Both the position numbers and the translations under genes were made by a program. Positions 1 through 8,752 of a DNA stretch of 64,000 nt are shown here, piece after piece. The notes beneath the pieces are model-generated. The model searched no databases, was not told the origin of the DNA, and saw only the letters and a program-made list of their open reading frames with translations. Location of the stretch: positions 620,001-684,000 of the forward strand of contig NZ_FMHU01000001.1 in the NCBI RefSeq assembly GCF_900091415.1, in the 5' to 3' direction. Source of the DNA: Micromonospora inyonensis (GTDB taxonomy: Bacteria > Actinomycetota > Actinomycetes > Mycobacteriales > Micromonosporaceae). Each line of letters starts with the position of its first letter. The stretch's first letter is position 1.

Positions 1-17
1 GATCAGGTTCGACGGTC

Positions 18-57
18 GGGGGCTCCCAGCCCCCCTCTCAGCCCGGTCCACCGGGCT
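18..57. terminator. Two tandem GC-rich hairpins, possible terminator of an upstream gene
   Basis: Two perfect 7-bp hairpins lie back to back: GGGGGCT/AGCCCCC with a 3-nt loop (18-34) and AGCCCGG/CCGGGCT with a 4-nt loop (40-57). No T-run follows either, which is common for actinobacterial terminators. Which gene they end is not visible because it lies left of the window. Confidence 0.35.
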
Positions 58-200
58 CCCGTGGGTTACTTGCGTGGCACACCGTACGACGGATCGGGGG
101 ATCCGCCAAGGGTGGTGTGTCCGTTTTCCGCAAGTCGTGAGGTTTCGACAGCGACTACGCCAGTGGAGAAAATCTCACAATCGACGATCGGGGGCAGCGC

Positions 201-1151
201 GTGACCGTCCGGTCACGGCATGCTGTCCTGATGCCGCGCTCACCCCAGGTCCCGCCCGGTCTCGAGTCCCGGCCCTTCCGCGGCAGCACCGCCGTGGCCC
301 ACGGCCTCCTCACCTGGACGATGCTGCGCGGGCGTGCCTGGCAGCGAATACTGCCCGACGTCTACGTGCACCGGGCGGCCCACCGACCCGAGGACCATCG
401 CATGTGGTGCGAGGCCGTGGCGCTGGTGCTTCCCACCGGCGCCGCGATCGCCGGACTGAGCGCGGCGTACCTGCGGGGCGCCGGGCTCCTGCCGCCGAAC
501 GCGCCGGTCACCGTCGTGCTGCCCCGCGCGGCCCGGATGCGCCCGCACACCCGGGTGGCCGTCACCCGATCGGTCCTGTCGGAAGCCGACCTGACCGTCC
601 ACACCGGGCTACCGGTCACCACCGCGCTCCGCACGGCCTTCGACCTCGGTCGCCGGCCGCCACGCACCGACGCGGTGGTCGCCCTCGACGCGCTGCTGCA
701 CCACCGCGTGGTGGACCTGCCCGCACTGCGCGGGTACGCGGCCGGTCGCGCCGGCTGGCCCGGGCTGCCCCTGCTGCGGGAGGTGCTCGCCCTGGTCGAT
801 CCGTCTGCCGGGTCACCGATGGAGACCCGGCTACGCCTGCTCCTGCTCGACGCCGGGTTGCCCACGCCAGCCGTCCGGCACGAGGTGCGCGATGCCGGGG
901 GCCAGTACGTCGGCCGGGTCGACCTCGCCTACCCCGCCCGCCGGGTGGCGGTCGAGTACGAACCCGGCCCGCCCCGGGACCCGACGCTGCTCCGCCGGCA
1001 GGCGACCCGGTTCCACGCATTCCGCGCGGCGGGCTGGCGGTTGGTCCGCTGCACCTCCGACGACGTGCTCCGCCACCCCACCCGGACAGCCCGGATGGTG
1101 GCCGCCGCGCTGCGGGGACGTTCCGCGAACCGGATCAACGGTCTGGTCTGA
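201..1151 (+). CDS. DUF559/Vsr-fold protein with AbiEi-like N-terminal half
   Basis: Member of a large actinobacterial family that joins an N-terminal winged-helix half like AbiEi antitoxins to a C-terminal DUF559/Vsr-like endonuclease fold; the cellular role is unknown. The C-terminal half (about residues 205-300) shows METRLR with an early Glu, GRVDLAYP with the conserved Asp, and VAVEYE. The His that usually follows in the EYDG-H segment is replaced by a Pro-rich run (PGPPRDP), so nuclease activity is doubtful. The chosen GTG at 201 follows a G-rich stretch; the ATG at 231 is an equally good start. The gene is convergent with the aldo/keto reductase gene. The 316 residues fit a full-length member. 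Confidence 0.75.
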   Translation: MTVRSRHAVLMPRSPQVPPGLESRPFRGSTAVAHGLLTWTMLRGRAWQRILPDVYVHRAAHRPEDHRMWCEAVALVLPTGAAIAGLSAAYLRGAGLLPPNAPVTVVLPRAARMRPHTRVAVTRSVLSEADLTVHTGLPVTTALRTAFDLGRRPPRTDAVVALDALLHHRVVDLPALRGYAAGRAGWPGLPLLREVLALVDPSAGSPMETRLRLLLLDAGLPTPAVRHEVRDAGGQYVGRVDLAYPARRVAVEYEPGPPRDPTLLRRQATRFHAFRAAGWRLVRCTSDDVLRHPTRTARMVAAALRGRSANRINGLV

Positions 1152-1232
1152 GCCGACCGCCGGAAGCCCGGTGGCGCAGAGGCCGGGCTCCCGGCGGCGG
1201 ACGAATCCGCCAGTGGTCAGAGAGGCCGGTGG

Positions 1233-2177
1233 TCAGAGAAGCGCGCGCAGGGCGGCCAGGTCGTCGTCGTCCGGTTGCCAGGCACCGGCTGCGGCGTTGG
1301 CCCGTACCTGCTCCGGCGTGGTGGCCCCGGCGATCACCGAGGTGACCGCCGGCTGGGCGGCCAATCCACCGATGGCCACCTGGAGCATGGTGAGCCCTCG
1401 CTGGTCGGCGTACGACCCGATGGCCTCGATGGTGTCCCAGTCGGCGGTGGCGAACCGCTGCGCGTACCGGCCCGCACCGGCGAGCCGGCTGCCCGCCGGA
1501 GGCTGCTCCCCGCGCCGGTACTTGCCGGTGAGCAGGCCGTCGGCGAGCGGGAAGAACGGCAGCAGCCCGAGTCCGAAGCGCTCACACGCCGGCACCACCT
1601 CGGTCTCCACCGCGCGTTCCAACAGGCTGTAGTGGTTCTGGGCGCTGACGAACCGGGTCGTGCCGGCGGTCCGGGCGATCCAGTCGGCGTCGGCGATCTG
1701 CCAGCCACTGAAGTTGGAGTTGCCCAGGTAACGCACCTTGCCCGCGCGGACCAGATCGTCCAGGGCGGCGAGGGTCTCCTCGATCGGCGTGCCCGGGTCC
1801 GGCTCGTGCAGCTGGTAGAGGTCGATATGGTCGGTGCCGAGCCGCCGCAGCGACGCCTCCACCGCCCGGGCGACGTACCGGCGGGCGCCACGCGCGCCGT
1901 GGTCCGGGCCGTTCATGCCGTGCATGTCCATGCCGAACTTGGTGGCCACCACCACGTCGTCGCGCCGTCCACGCAGGGCCGCACCGAGCAGTTCCTCGGA
2001 GCCACCCTGCGGCTGCCCGTAGATGTCGGCCGTGTCGAAGAAGTTGATGCCGGCGTCCAGAGCGGCCTCCACCACCGCCCGGGTCCCGGCCAGGTCGAGT
2101 TTGCGGCCGAAGTTGTTGCAGCCGACACCGACCACGGATACCACGAGCCCCGAGTCGCCCAGTCGGCGGAAGGTCAT
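1233..2177 (-). CDS. Aldo/keto reductase
   Basis: NADPH-dependent oxidoreductase of the aldo/keto reductase superfamily with a cytosolic TIM barrel; the substrate cannot be predicted. The catalytic tetrad is recognisable: Asp in NFFDTADIYG, Tyr in the same motif, Lys in VVVATKFGM and His in DLYQLHEPD. The C-terminal cofactor-binding segment SVIAGATTPEQV is also present. I start at the ATG at 2177, giving MTFRRLGDSGLVVS, the usual family N-terminus and 314 residues. The open frame continues 29 codons upstream through the repeat-rich intergenic DNA and does not look like protein. The downstream neighbour is convergent. Confidence 0.9.
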   Translation of the reverse strand: MTFRRLGDSGLVVSVVGVGCNNFGRKLDLAGTRAVVEAALDAGINFFDTADIYGQPQGGSEELLGAALRGRRDDVVVATKFGMDMHGMNGPDHGARGARRYVARAVEASLRRLGTDHIDLYQLHEPDPGTPIEETLAALDDLVRAGKVRYLGNSNFSGWQIADADWIARTAGTTRFVSAQNHYSLLERAVETEVVPACERFGLGLLPFFPLADGLLTGKYRRGEQPPAGSRLAGAGRYAQRFATADWDTIEAIGSYADQRGLTMLQVAIGGLAAQPAVTSVIAGATTPEQVRANAAAGAWQPDDDDLAALRALL

Positions 2178-2212
2178 CTCAGTCACGAGATCAACTCTAT
2201 GCCGCGGTGGTT

Positions 2213-2301
2213 GCAGGGGTCCCCTGCTACTCAAAAAGCGGTAACAAGGGGCCCCTGCTACCACCTCAACCTGCTACCACCTCAACCTGCTACCACCTCA
2301 G
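2213..2301. repeat. Intergenic palindromes plus three 16-bp direct repeats
   Basis: The spacer between the aldo/keto reductase and ABC-F genes holds a perfect GCAGGGG-T-CCCCTGC palindrome (2213-2227). A related GC palindrome, AACAAGGGGCCCCTGCTA, follows at 2243-2260. Three tandem copies of CCTGCTACCACCTCAA begin at 2254, 2270 and 2286; the last copy differs only in its final base. The TGA of the ABC-F gene (2298-2300, minus strand) lies inside the third copy. The GGGGCCCC core resembles REP-like elements I know from Micromonospora intergenic regions, but I could not compare genomes. Confidence 0.7.
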
Positions 2302-3977
2302 CCGACGTCCCAGACCGGTTCGGGGGTCTCGCGGACCTCGCCGTCGCCCGCGAAGAGGACGAAGCGGTCGAAGGAACGGGTGAACCAGCGATCGTGGGTG
2401 ACCGCGACCACCGTGCCGGCGAACGCCTTCAGCCCCTCCTCCAGCGCCTCCGCGCTGGCCAGGTCGAGGTTGTCGGTGGGCTCGTCGAGCAGCAGCAGGG
2501 TCGCTCCGGACAGCTCCAGCAGCAGCACCAGGAACCGCGCCTGCTGTCCACCGGACAGCGTGCCGAAGCGCTGGTCGCCCTGGCCGGCCAGCTCGTAGCG
2601 GCCGAGCGCGGCCATCGCGGTGTGCCGGTCCATGCCGGCCCGGTGCTCGTCGCCCCGCCAAAGGATCTCGACGAGGGTCTTCGCCATCAGCTCCGGTCGG
2701 TCGTGGGTCTGGGAGAAGTGCCCCGGCCGGACCCGGGCACCGAGGCGCACCCTCCCGTCGTGGGCGACCGGGGCGAGGGCGGCCGCCCCGTCCACCGGGC
2801 CGTTCGCCGGGTCCGGGTCGGTGCCGCCCCGGGCCAGCAGCCGCAGGAAATGCGACTTGCCGGTGCCGTTCGCGCCGAGCACCGCGACCCGGTCGCCGTA
2901 CCAGATCTCCAGGTCGAAGGGGTAGGTCAGGCCGTCCAGCTCCAGAGACTCGCAGATCACCGCGCGCTTGCCGGTCCGTCCGCCGGTCAGGCGCATCCGG
3001 ATGTCCTGGTCCTTCGGGGGTACGGGCGGCGGCCCGGCCTCCTCGAACTTGCGCAACCGGGTCTGCGCGGCCTGGTAACGGGAGGCCAGCCCGTCGTTGT
3101 ACGCGGCCTTCTGCTTGTACATCAGCATCAGCTCGCGCAGCTTCTGGTGTTCCTCGTCCCACCGGCGGCGCTGCTCGTCGAGTCGGGCGTGCCGGGCCAC
3201 CCGGGCGTCGTACCAGGTCGCGAAGCCGCCCGGATGCACCCAGGCGCTGCCGCCCTCCACCGCGACCACCCGGTCGGCGGTCTGGGCGAGCAGTTCCCGG
3301 TCGTGCGAGACGTACAGCACCGACTTGGTGGACTCGCGCAGCCGCGCCTCCAGCCAGCGTTTACCGGGCACGTCGAGGAAGTTGTCCGGCTCGTCGAGCA
3401 GGAGCACCTCGTCGGGGCCGCGCAGCAGCAGTTCCAGGGCGAAGCGTTTCTGCTGGCCGCCGGAGAGCGTCCGGACCGGACGGTCCCGGGCGGTCTCCCA
3501 GGGCAGGTCGAGCACGATGGTCGCGACGGTGTCGAAGAGCACCTCGGCGTCGTACCCACCGGCCTCGCCCCAGGCGGCCAGCGCGTCCGCGTACGCGAGC
3601 TGCGCCTTGCCGGCGGCGGTGCTGTACTTTCCGCGTACCTCGGCGGCCCGCATCGCCGCCTCGGTCTCGACCAGCCGGCGCCCGGCGTCGCGCAGCGCGG
3701 GCGGGGCCAGGCCGAGCGCCAGGTCGGCGAGAGTGGAGTCGTCGCCGATCATGCCGATGAACTGCCGCATGACGCCGAGTCCTCCGGAGCGGGCGACGCC
3801 GCCCACGGCGACCGGCAGGTCACCGGCGACCATCCGCAGCAGGGTCGTCTTGCCCGCACCGTTCGGTCCGACCAGGGCGACCTTGGCCCCCTCGCCGACC
3901 CGGAACGACACGTCGGCGAAGAGCTCCCGACCGTCCGGCAGGGTGTGCGCCACCCCGGCCACGTCCACGTATCCCAC
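2298..3977 (-). CDS. ABC-F family ATPase
   Basis: Soluble protein of 559 residues with two ABC ATPase domains and no membrane segment, the arrangement of ABC-F proteins that act on ribosomes as translation factors or antibiotic-protection proteins. Domain 1 has Walker A GPNGAGKTT, signature LSGGQQKRF and Walker B LLLDEPDNFLD. Domain 2 has GANGTGKSH, LSGGQQARF and LLLDEPTDNLD. The charged linker (about residues 235-300) contains the two-helix arm. The second P-loop ends in His rather than Thr/Ser, a minor oddity. The start is a GTG at 3977. Whether it protects against a drug or has a housekeeping role cannot be told from sequence. Confidence 0.9.
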   Translation of the reverse strand: MGYVDVAGVAHTLPDGRELFADVSFRVGEGAKVALVGPNGAGKTTLLRMVAGDLPVAVGGVARSGGLGVMRQFIGMIGDDSTLADLALGLAPPALRDAGRRLVETEAAMRAAEVRGKYSTAAGKAQLAYADALAAWGEAGGYDAEVLFDTVATIVLDLPWETARDRPVRTLSGGQQKRFALELLLRGPDEVLLLDEPDNFLDVPGKRWLEARLRESTKSVLYVSHDRELLAQTADRVVAVEGGSAWVHPGGFATWYDARVARHARLDEQRRRWDEEHQKLRELMLMYKQKAAYNDGLASRYQAAQTRLRKFEEAGPPPVPPKDQDIRMRLTGGRTGKRAVICESLELDGLTYPFDLEIWYGDRVAVLGANGTGKSHFLRLLARGGTDPDPANGPVDGAAALAPVAHDGRVRLGARVRPGHFSQTHDRPELMAKTLVEILWRGDEHRAGMDRHTAMAALGRYELAGQGDQRFGTLSGGQQARFLVLLLELSGATLLLLDEPTDNLDLASAEALEEGLKAFAGTVVAVTHDRWFTRSFDRFVLFAGDGEVRETPEPVWDVG

Positions 3978-4018
3978 CCGGGCATCCTGCCCGAGCGGCG
4001 CGGGCCGGGGACATCCAT

Positions 4019-4624
4019 TTACCGGGTGACGCGGAGCACCCGGTAGCCCTTCTGGCTCGCGTGCCGGACGACCTGCCAGCCCTGGTCGGCGAGCCAGCCG
4101 TGCAGCGAGTCACCGCCGAGGTGCCGGGCGACCACCAGCCAGGCGACCCCGTCCGGGGTGAGGCGGGGCAGCCAGCGGCGCAGCAGGGTGTGGAGCCCCT
4201 CCTTGCCGATCCGGATCGGCGGGTTGGACCAGAGCTGGGTGAAGGTGACCCCGTCGGGCACGTCGTCCGGGTCGGCCACCCGCACCCGGCCGGCAGCCCC
4301 GACCCGGACGGCGTTGCCGGCGGTGAGTTCGCGGGCGCGTTCGTTGACGTCGACCGCCCAGACCGTCGCCGCCGGGGCGTGCGTGGCGAGGACGCAGGCG
4401 ATCGCTCCGAATCCGCAGCCCAGGTCGAGCAGCGCCCCGGCGGTCTCCGGCGCGGGCAGCTCGGCCTTGCGGAGCAGAACGGCGGTGCCCGCGTCGAGGC
4501 GGTCGGCGGAGAAGACCCCGCCGGCGGAGTCCAGGGTGTAGTCGCGCCCGGCGACGGAGAACTCGACCTGCCGCGGCTGGGGCAGGCTCGCGGGACGGGA
4601 GCTGAAGTAGTGGTCGCCGGTCAC
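4019..4624 (-). CDS. Class I SAM-dependent methyltransferase, RsmC-like (MTS domain)
   Basis: Predicted methyltransferase of the small-methyltransferase group, probably acting on guanine N2 in rRNA like RsmC/RlmG. The SAM-binding loop LDLGCGFGAI is intact, and the substrate-side NPP motif reads SNPPIRIGK. At 201 residues it consists only of the catalytic half; the non-catalytic N-terminal half of enterobacterial RsmC is absent, as is usual in actinobacteria. The start is GTG at 4624. It lies 41 bp upstream of the ABC-F gene on the same strand, so the two may be co-transcribed, which would fit a shared ribosome-related theme. Confidence 0.8.
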   Translation of the reverse strand: MTGDHYFSSRPASLPQPRQVEFSVAGRDYTLDSAGGVFSADRLDAGTAVLLRKAELPAPETAGALLDLGCGFGAIACVLATHAPAATVWAVDVNERARELTAGNAVRVGAAGRVRVADPDDVPDGVTFTQLWSNPPIRIGKEGLHTLLRRWLPRLTPDGVAWLVVARHLGGDSLHGWLADQGWQVVRHASQKGYRVLRVTR

Positions 4625-4749
4625 GTCCGCATTCTCGCGTACCGGGGTGGCGGCACCGGCACGGCGGTCGGCGGTCCGGCACGGGACATCCGTGGGAGCA
4701 ATTTCCCGTTTTACCCCCTGAAAGGAGTAATGCCCTTAATCTATGGCAC

Positions 4750-5976
4750 ATGGTGTACCGGTACGAGTCCGATGAGGACGCACTGCACGGGCTTCCGCAA
4801 CCCGGAGCCGACTCGTCGGCGGCCGGCGCGCGACGCGCCCCCGCCGGCCCCTCGCCCTCCCGCTTCCCGACGCCGGACCTGCCCCCGGCCCCCCGGGCAG
4901 CCACCGCGCAGGCCCGGGCCGTCGTCCCGGCGCCACCCCCGGCCACGCCGGTACCCGAGGAGAGCGCCCCGGCAGCCGCCACCCCGACCCGGACGCAGCC
5001 CGCCGAGCCGGCGGCCGCACCGCAGCCGGACCCCGCGCCCGCCGTGGGGTACCCGACGGACCCCGCGCCCGCCGTGGGGTACCCGACGGACCCCGCGCCC
5101 GCCGTGGGGTACCCGACGGACCCCGCGCCCGCCGTGGGGTACCCGACGGACCCCGCGCCCGCCGTGGGGTACCCGACCGCACGCGTGGCCCCGATGGGTG
5201 GCCGGCTCTGGCAGATGGTGGTGGGCGGTGCGGCGGTCCTGGTGCTGCTGGCCATCTGCGGCCTCGGCACCGCTGCCGTGCTGCTGGAACGGGAGTCGTC
5301 ACCCAATCCGCAGAGTCCTCCGTCCGCCCCGCCCGGCGCGGTGCACACCGACGGGCCGGTCCGGACCGACCTGGACTCCCGCGACACCGACCCGCTGCCG
5401 CTGACCGCGAGGGAGGTCTTCCCGGGTCGCCAGCTGGTCCTCGCCGACGGGCAACCGGCGTACCAGGTTCTCAAGACCCACTCCAGCGCGAGCTGCGCGG
5501 TGGCGGCCACCGACGACATCGCCGACCTACTGGTCCGGCTCGGCTGCAACCAGGTCGTCCGGGGCACGGTACGAGCACCGGACGGCGGGCACCTGGCCAC
5601 CGCCGGCTTGCTCAACCTCACCGACCTGGCCAGCGCCGAGCGGGCCCGGGAGCGGATCCGGCAGATCCTCCAGCACCAGCAGGGCCGGTTCCTGGCCCTG
5701 GAGGCCGGCGACGAGACCAAGGCGCTGACCACCGCGGCGGCCCGGGTGGCCTGGCAGGTACGCGGCCACTACATCGCCTACTGCCTCGTGGTCCGGGCCG
5801 ACGGCCAGCCGATCGACACGAACGACCCGAAGGCGAAGCAGGTGCTCAACGAGATGGTCCAGCTCCACCTCGACCGGACGGTGCTGGAGCGCCGGACCGA
5901 CGGCGACCTCGTCCAGCCGGACCCGAACTCGACCGGGACCCTCCGGACGGACCCGTCCGGCTCCGACGACGACTGA
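4750..5976 (+). CDS. Proline-rich single-pass membrane protein with tandem decapeptide repeats
   Basis: Unrecognised 408-residue protein. The N-terminal cytoplasmic region (1-150) is rich in Pro and Ala and carries five identical copies of DPAPAVGYPT (residues 94-143). One membrane helix follows (about 157-180), then a 225-residue extracytoplasmic domain with Cys in SASCAVAA and LGCNQV that could form a disulfide. The C-terminal tail is acidic. The ATG at 4750 lies about 20 nt after an AAAGGAG box, a loose spacing. Proline-rich cytoplasmic tails of this kind are common in actinobacterial membrane proteins that bind partner proteins, but no function can be assigned. The gene is convergent with truA. 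Confidence 0.8.
   Translation: MVYRYESDEDALHGLPQPGADSSAAGARRAPAGPSPSRFPTPDLPPAPRAATAQARAVVPAPPPATPVPEESAPAAATPTRTQPAEPAAAPQPDPAPAVGYPTDPAPAVGYPTDPAPAVGYPTDPAPAVGYPTDPAPAVGYPTARVAPMGGRLWQMVVGGAAVLVLLAICGLGTAAVLLERESSPNPQSPPSAPPGAVHTDGPVRTDLDSRDTDPLPLTAREVFPGRQLVLADGQPAYQVLKTHSSASCAVAATDDIADLLVRLGCNQVVRGTVRAPDGGHLATAGLLNLTDLASAERARERIRQILQHQQGRFLALEAGDETKALTTAAARVAWQVRGHYIAYCLVVRADGQPIDTNDPKAKQVLNEMVQLHLDRTVLERRTDGDLVQPDPNSTGTLRTDPSGSDDD
5029..5178 (+). repeat. Five tandem copies of a 30-bp coding repeat
   Basis: Five head-to-tail 30-bp units begin at 5029, 5059, 5089, 5119 and 5149, each encoding DPAPAVGYPT. The units are identical at the DNA level except for the last base of the final copy (ACG to ACC). 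Such identity implies recent expansion or ongoing homogenisation. Because the unit is a multiple of three, copy-number change keeps the reading frame. Confidence 0.97.
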
Positions 5977-6019
5977 GCCGGCCCCGGAGACGCCCGGCCC
6001 GGTCGAGGTCGCCGCGGCC

Positions 6020-6096
6020 GGGCGTCGGGCGTCGGGCGTCGGGCGTCGGGCGTCGGGCGTCGGGCGTCGGGCGTCGGGCGTCGGGCGTCGGGCGTC
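6020..6096. repeat. Eleven-copy 7-bp tandem repeat (GGGCGTC)
   Basis: Eleven uninterrupted GGGCGTC units fill most of the 158-bp spacer between two convergent genes (the repeat-rich membrane protein and truA). The repeat is not coding. Runs of this type are candidates for variable-number loci and for polymerase slippage. Confidence 0.97.
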
Positions 6097-6134
6097 GGGC
6101 CAGCCTGCCGGATCGAACGGCACGTGGACCTCGG

Positions 6135-6965
6135 TCAGGACGTGCTCGGCACCCGCAGGCGACGGGTGAGATCCGCGCGGCGGGCGTACTCTGTCGGGTC
6201 GACGGGGTAGCCGACCGCGACCAGGGTCAGCCCGTGCGCGGGCGCCACGGTCACCTCGCTCGACCGTTCCCGCCGGGTGAGCAGGCTCGCCGGCCAGTCG
6301 ACCGGTCGTCGGCCGTCTCCGGCGACCAGCATCGCCCCGACCAGGCTGCGCACCATCGCCTGGCAGAACGCGTCCGCCTGCACGGTGGCGACCAGCAGCC
6401 CGTCCGGCTCCCGCCGCCAGTCCAGCCGGGTCACCTCGCGCAGCGTGGTGGCGTTCTCCTTGCGCTTGCAGTACGCGGCGAAGTCGTGCTCCCCCACCAG
6501 CCCGGCCGCGGCGGCGTTCAACGCGGCCGGGTCCAGCGGGCGCGGCCAGGCCAGCACCTCGTGCCGGCGCAGCGGCTCCGCACCCCACGGGGCGTCGGTC
6601 ACCCGGTACTCGTAGCGGCGGAAGGTGGCCGAGAACCGGGCGTCGAAGTCGGCCGGCACCTCGGTCAGCGCCCGGACCCGCACGTCCGGCGGGAGCAGCC
6701 GGGCCAGCCGGCGCAGCAGCGCACCCTGGTGCGCCCGCCAGACATCGCCGGGCAGGTCGAGGTGACAGACCTGCCCGGAGGCGTGCACCCCGGCGTCGGT
6801 CCGACCGGCCACGGTCAGTCCGGTCGCGGTGCCCGCGCCGAGGACCAGGTCCAGGGTCGCGGCGAGCACCCCGGCCACCGTCCGCCGCTCCGGCTGTGCG
6901 GCCCACCCGGAAAAACCGGTGCCGTCGTACGCGACGTCCAGCCGGAGCCGGATCCGCTCCTCCAC
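6135..6965 (-). CDS. truA: tRNA pseudouridine(38-40) synthase TruA
   Basis: Isomerises uridines 38-40 in the anticodon arm of tRNAs. The catalytic Asp lies in AGRTDAGVHA; other family blocks are AYDGTGFSGW near the N-terminus, FDARFSATFRRYEYR and DFAAYCKR. I choose the GTG at 6965 because a GGAGG box sits 5 nt upstream (6971-6975 on this strand), giving 276 residues, the usual length. ATGs at 6986 and 7031 are possible in frame but lie within or above the hairpin that follows rplQ. It is the last gene of the alpha-type ribosomal cluster, a conserved actinobacterial arrangement. Confidence 0.93.
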   Translation of the reverse strand: MEERIRLRLDVAYDGTGFSGWAAQPERRTVAGVLAATLDLVLGAGTATGLTVAGRTDAGVHASGQVCHLDLPGDVWRAHQGALLRRLARLLPPDVRVRALTEVPADFDARFSATFRRYEYRVTDAPWGAEPLRRHEVLAWPRPLDPAALNAAAAGLVGEHDFAAYCKRKENATTLREVTRLDWRREPDGLLVATVQADAFCQAMVRSLVGAMLVAGDGRRPVDWPASLLTRRERSSEVTVAPAHGLTLVAVGYPVDPTEYARRADLTRRLRVPSTS

Positions 6966-6984
6966 TCGTACCTCCGCGTCATGC

Positions 6985-7020
6985 ATCGGGCCCGGCACCC
7001 CGAAGGGTGCCGGGCCCGAT
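6985..7020 (-). terminator. Hairpin terminator after rplQ with UUCG loop
   Basis: A perfect 16-bp stem (ATCGGGCCCGGCACCC with its complement) is closed by a C-UUCG-G tetraloop when read on the minus strand. It starts 14 nt after the rplQ stop and immediately precedes truA. No T-run follows, so termination may be partial and allow read-through into truA. Confidence 0.8.
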
Positions 7021-7033
7021 GGTGGCCTCATGC

Positions 7034-7594
7034 TCAGGCCTTGTCGTTCTCGCCGGCCTCGTCGCTGTCCTCACGGGCGGCTGCGGTGTCCCCGGAAGCC
7101 GACACCGGCGGCTCGGCGTCCTGGTCGGCGTCCTTGCCCTGCGGGGCCTCCTCGGCCGGGGCGAGCGCCTCGACCTTGTCCTGCTGCGCGGCCTTGCGGG
7201 CGGCGGTCTTCCGGTTCGCCTTGGCCTCGGCGACCTGAAGCTCCTCGACCAGCTCGATGATCGCCATCGGCGCGGCGTCACCCTTGCGCGGACCGGTCTT
7301 CACGATCCGGGTGTAGCCACCGTTCCGGTTGGCGTACCGGGGCGCGATCTGGTCGAACAGGGCGTAGACCACGTCCTTGTCCTTGACGACACCCAGCACC
7401 CGCCGCCGCGAGGCCAGGTCACCGCGCTTGGCCTTGGTGATGAGCTGCTCGGCCAGCGGGCGCAGCCGCCGGGCCTTCGTCTCGGTGGTCTGGATCTTGC
7501 CGTGCTGGAACAGCGCGGTGGCCAGGTTGGCCAGCATCAGCCGCTCGTGCGCGGGGCTGCCGCCGAGGCGGGGGCCCTTGGTGGGCGTGGGCAT
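7034..7594 (-). CDS. rplQ: 50S ribosomal protein L17
   Basis: bL17 of the large subunit, located near the peptide exit. The conserved core [22 protein letters not shown] and the GGYTRI block occupy the first 120 residues. A further 65-residue Ala/Glu/Asp-rich tail makes this 186 residues, longer than the roughly 120-residue E. coli protein. Acidic or low-complexity L17 tails are usual in high-GC actinobacteria. It is 34 bp downstream of rpoA and shares its transcript. Confidence 0.97.
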   Translation of the reverse strand: MPTPTKGPRLGGSPAHERLMLANLATALFQHGKIQTTETKARRLRPLAEQLITKAKRGDLASRRRVLGVVKDKDVVYALFDQIAPRYANRNGGYTRIVKTGPRKGDAAPMAIIELVEELQVAEAKANRKTAARKAAQQDKVEALAPAEEAPQGKDADQDAEPPVSASGDTAAAREDSDEAGENDKA

Positions 7595-7628
7595 GGTTGG
7601 TGCTCCTCGTTTAGATGCTCAGCCGCGG

Positions 7629-8651
7629 TTACAGCTGCTCGGTCTCGCGGTAGTCGTCGGTGTCGTAGTCAGCCTCGCCGAAGGTGTCCACGACGTGCGC
7701 CGGGTCGAAGTTGGGCGCGGAGTCCTTCAGGCCCAGCCCCATCCCGGCGAGCTTCATCTTGACCTCGTCGATCGACTTCTGACCGAAATTGCGGATGTCG
7801 AGAAGGTCGGCCTCGGTGCGCCCGATCAGCTCACCAACGGTGTTGATGCCCTCGCGCTTGAGGCAGTTGTAGGAGCGGACGGTGAGGTCCAGCTCCTCGA
7901 TCGGCAGGGCCAGGTCCGCCGCGAGCTGGGCGTCCTGCGGGGACGGCCCGATGTCGATGCCCTCGGCGGTCTCGTCCAGCTCCCGAGCCAGGCCGAAGAG
8001 CTCCACCAGCGTCGAACCGGCGGAGGCCAGCGCGGTACGCGGCCCCATCGACGGCTTGGTCTCGACGTCGATGATCAGCCGGTCGAAGTCGGTCCGCTGC
8101 TCGACCCGGGTCGCCTCGACGCGGTAGGTGACCTTCAGGACCGGCGAGTAGATCGAGTCGACCGGGATCCGGCCGATCTCCGCGCCGGCCTGCTTGTTCT
8201 GCGCCGCGGTGACGTAGCCGCGACCCCGCTCGACGGTCAGCTCCATGTCGAGCCGGCCCTTGCCGTTGAGGGTGGCGAGCTTCAGGTCCGGGTTGTGCAC
8301 CGAGACGCCGGCCGGGGGCTGGATGTCACCCGCGGTCACGTCGCCCGGACCCTGCTTGCGCAGGTACATGCTGACCGGCTCGTCGTGCTCGGAGCTGACG
8401 CAGAGCTCCTTGATGTTCATGACGAGCTCGACCACGTCCTCCTTGACACCGGGGATCGTGGTGAACTCGTGCAGCACGCCGTCGATCTTGATCGAGGTCA
8501 CCGCCGCACCCGGGATGGACGACAGCAGCGTACGCCGCAGCGAGTTGCCCAGGGTGTAACCGAAGCCGGGCTCCAGCGGCTCGATGGTGAACCGGGACCG
8601 GGTCTCGTTGATCGACTCTTCGGAGAGGGTCGGTCGCTGGCTGATGAGCAT
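7629..8651 (-). CDS. rpoA: RNA polymerase subunit alpha
   Basis: Alpha subunit, 340 residues. The N-terminal domain drives dimerisation and assembly; its start MLISQRPTL and the [20 protein letters not shown] block are typical. The C-terminal domain contains [20 protein letters not shown], which includes the UP-element DNA-contact Arg and neighbouring residues, so UP-element recognition should be intact. The last 25 residues are acidic. It sits between rpsD and rplQ. Confidence 0.98.
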   Translation of the reverse strand: MLISQRPTLSEESINETRSRFTIEPLEPGFGYTLGNSLRRTLLSSIPGAAVTSIKIDGVLHEFTTIPGVKEDVVELVMNIKELCVSSEHDEPVSMYLRKQGPGDVTAGDIQPPAGVSVHNPDLKLATLNGKGRLDMELTVERGRGYVTAAQNKQAGAEIGRIPVDSIYSPVLKVTYRVEATRVEQRTDFDRLIIDVETKPSMGPRTALASAGSTLVELFGLARELDETAEGIDIGPSPQDAQLAADLALPIEELDLTVRSYNCLKREGINTVGELIGRTEADLLDIRNFGQKSIDEVKMKLAGMGLGLKDSAPNFDPAHVVDTFGEADYDTDDYRETEQL

Positions 8652-8752
8652 GTCTTCTCTTCTCTTCCGGGACGCCCGCTATATGACGCCCACGACAAAC
8701 TGTTCCGGTGGTCCGCCCCGGTGAGGGGCGGACCACCGGAGGCGAGCTCCGA

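Noticed and set aside
1275..4046. 923-codon plus-strand frame opposite the aldo/keto reductase and ABC-F genes
   Set aside because: Antisense shadow; it runs through two clear minus-strand genes and a repeat.
5029..5178. CRISPR-like array
   Set aside because: The 30-bp units are contiguous with no spacers and encode a regular decapeptide in frame.
6966..7031. Upstream ATG starts for truA
   Set aside because: They lie within or beyond the rplQ terminator hairpin, whereas the GTG at 6965 has GGAGG at 5 nt.
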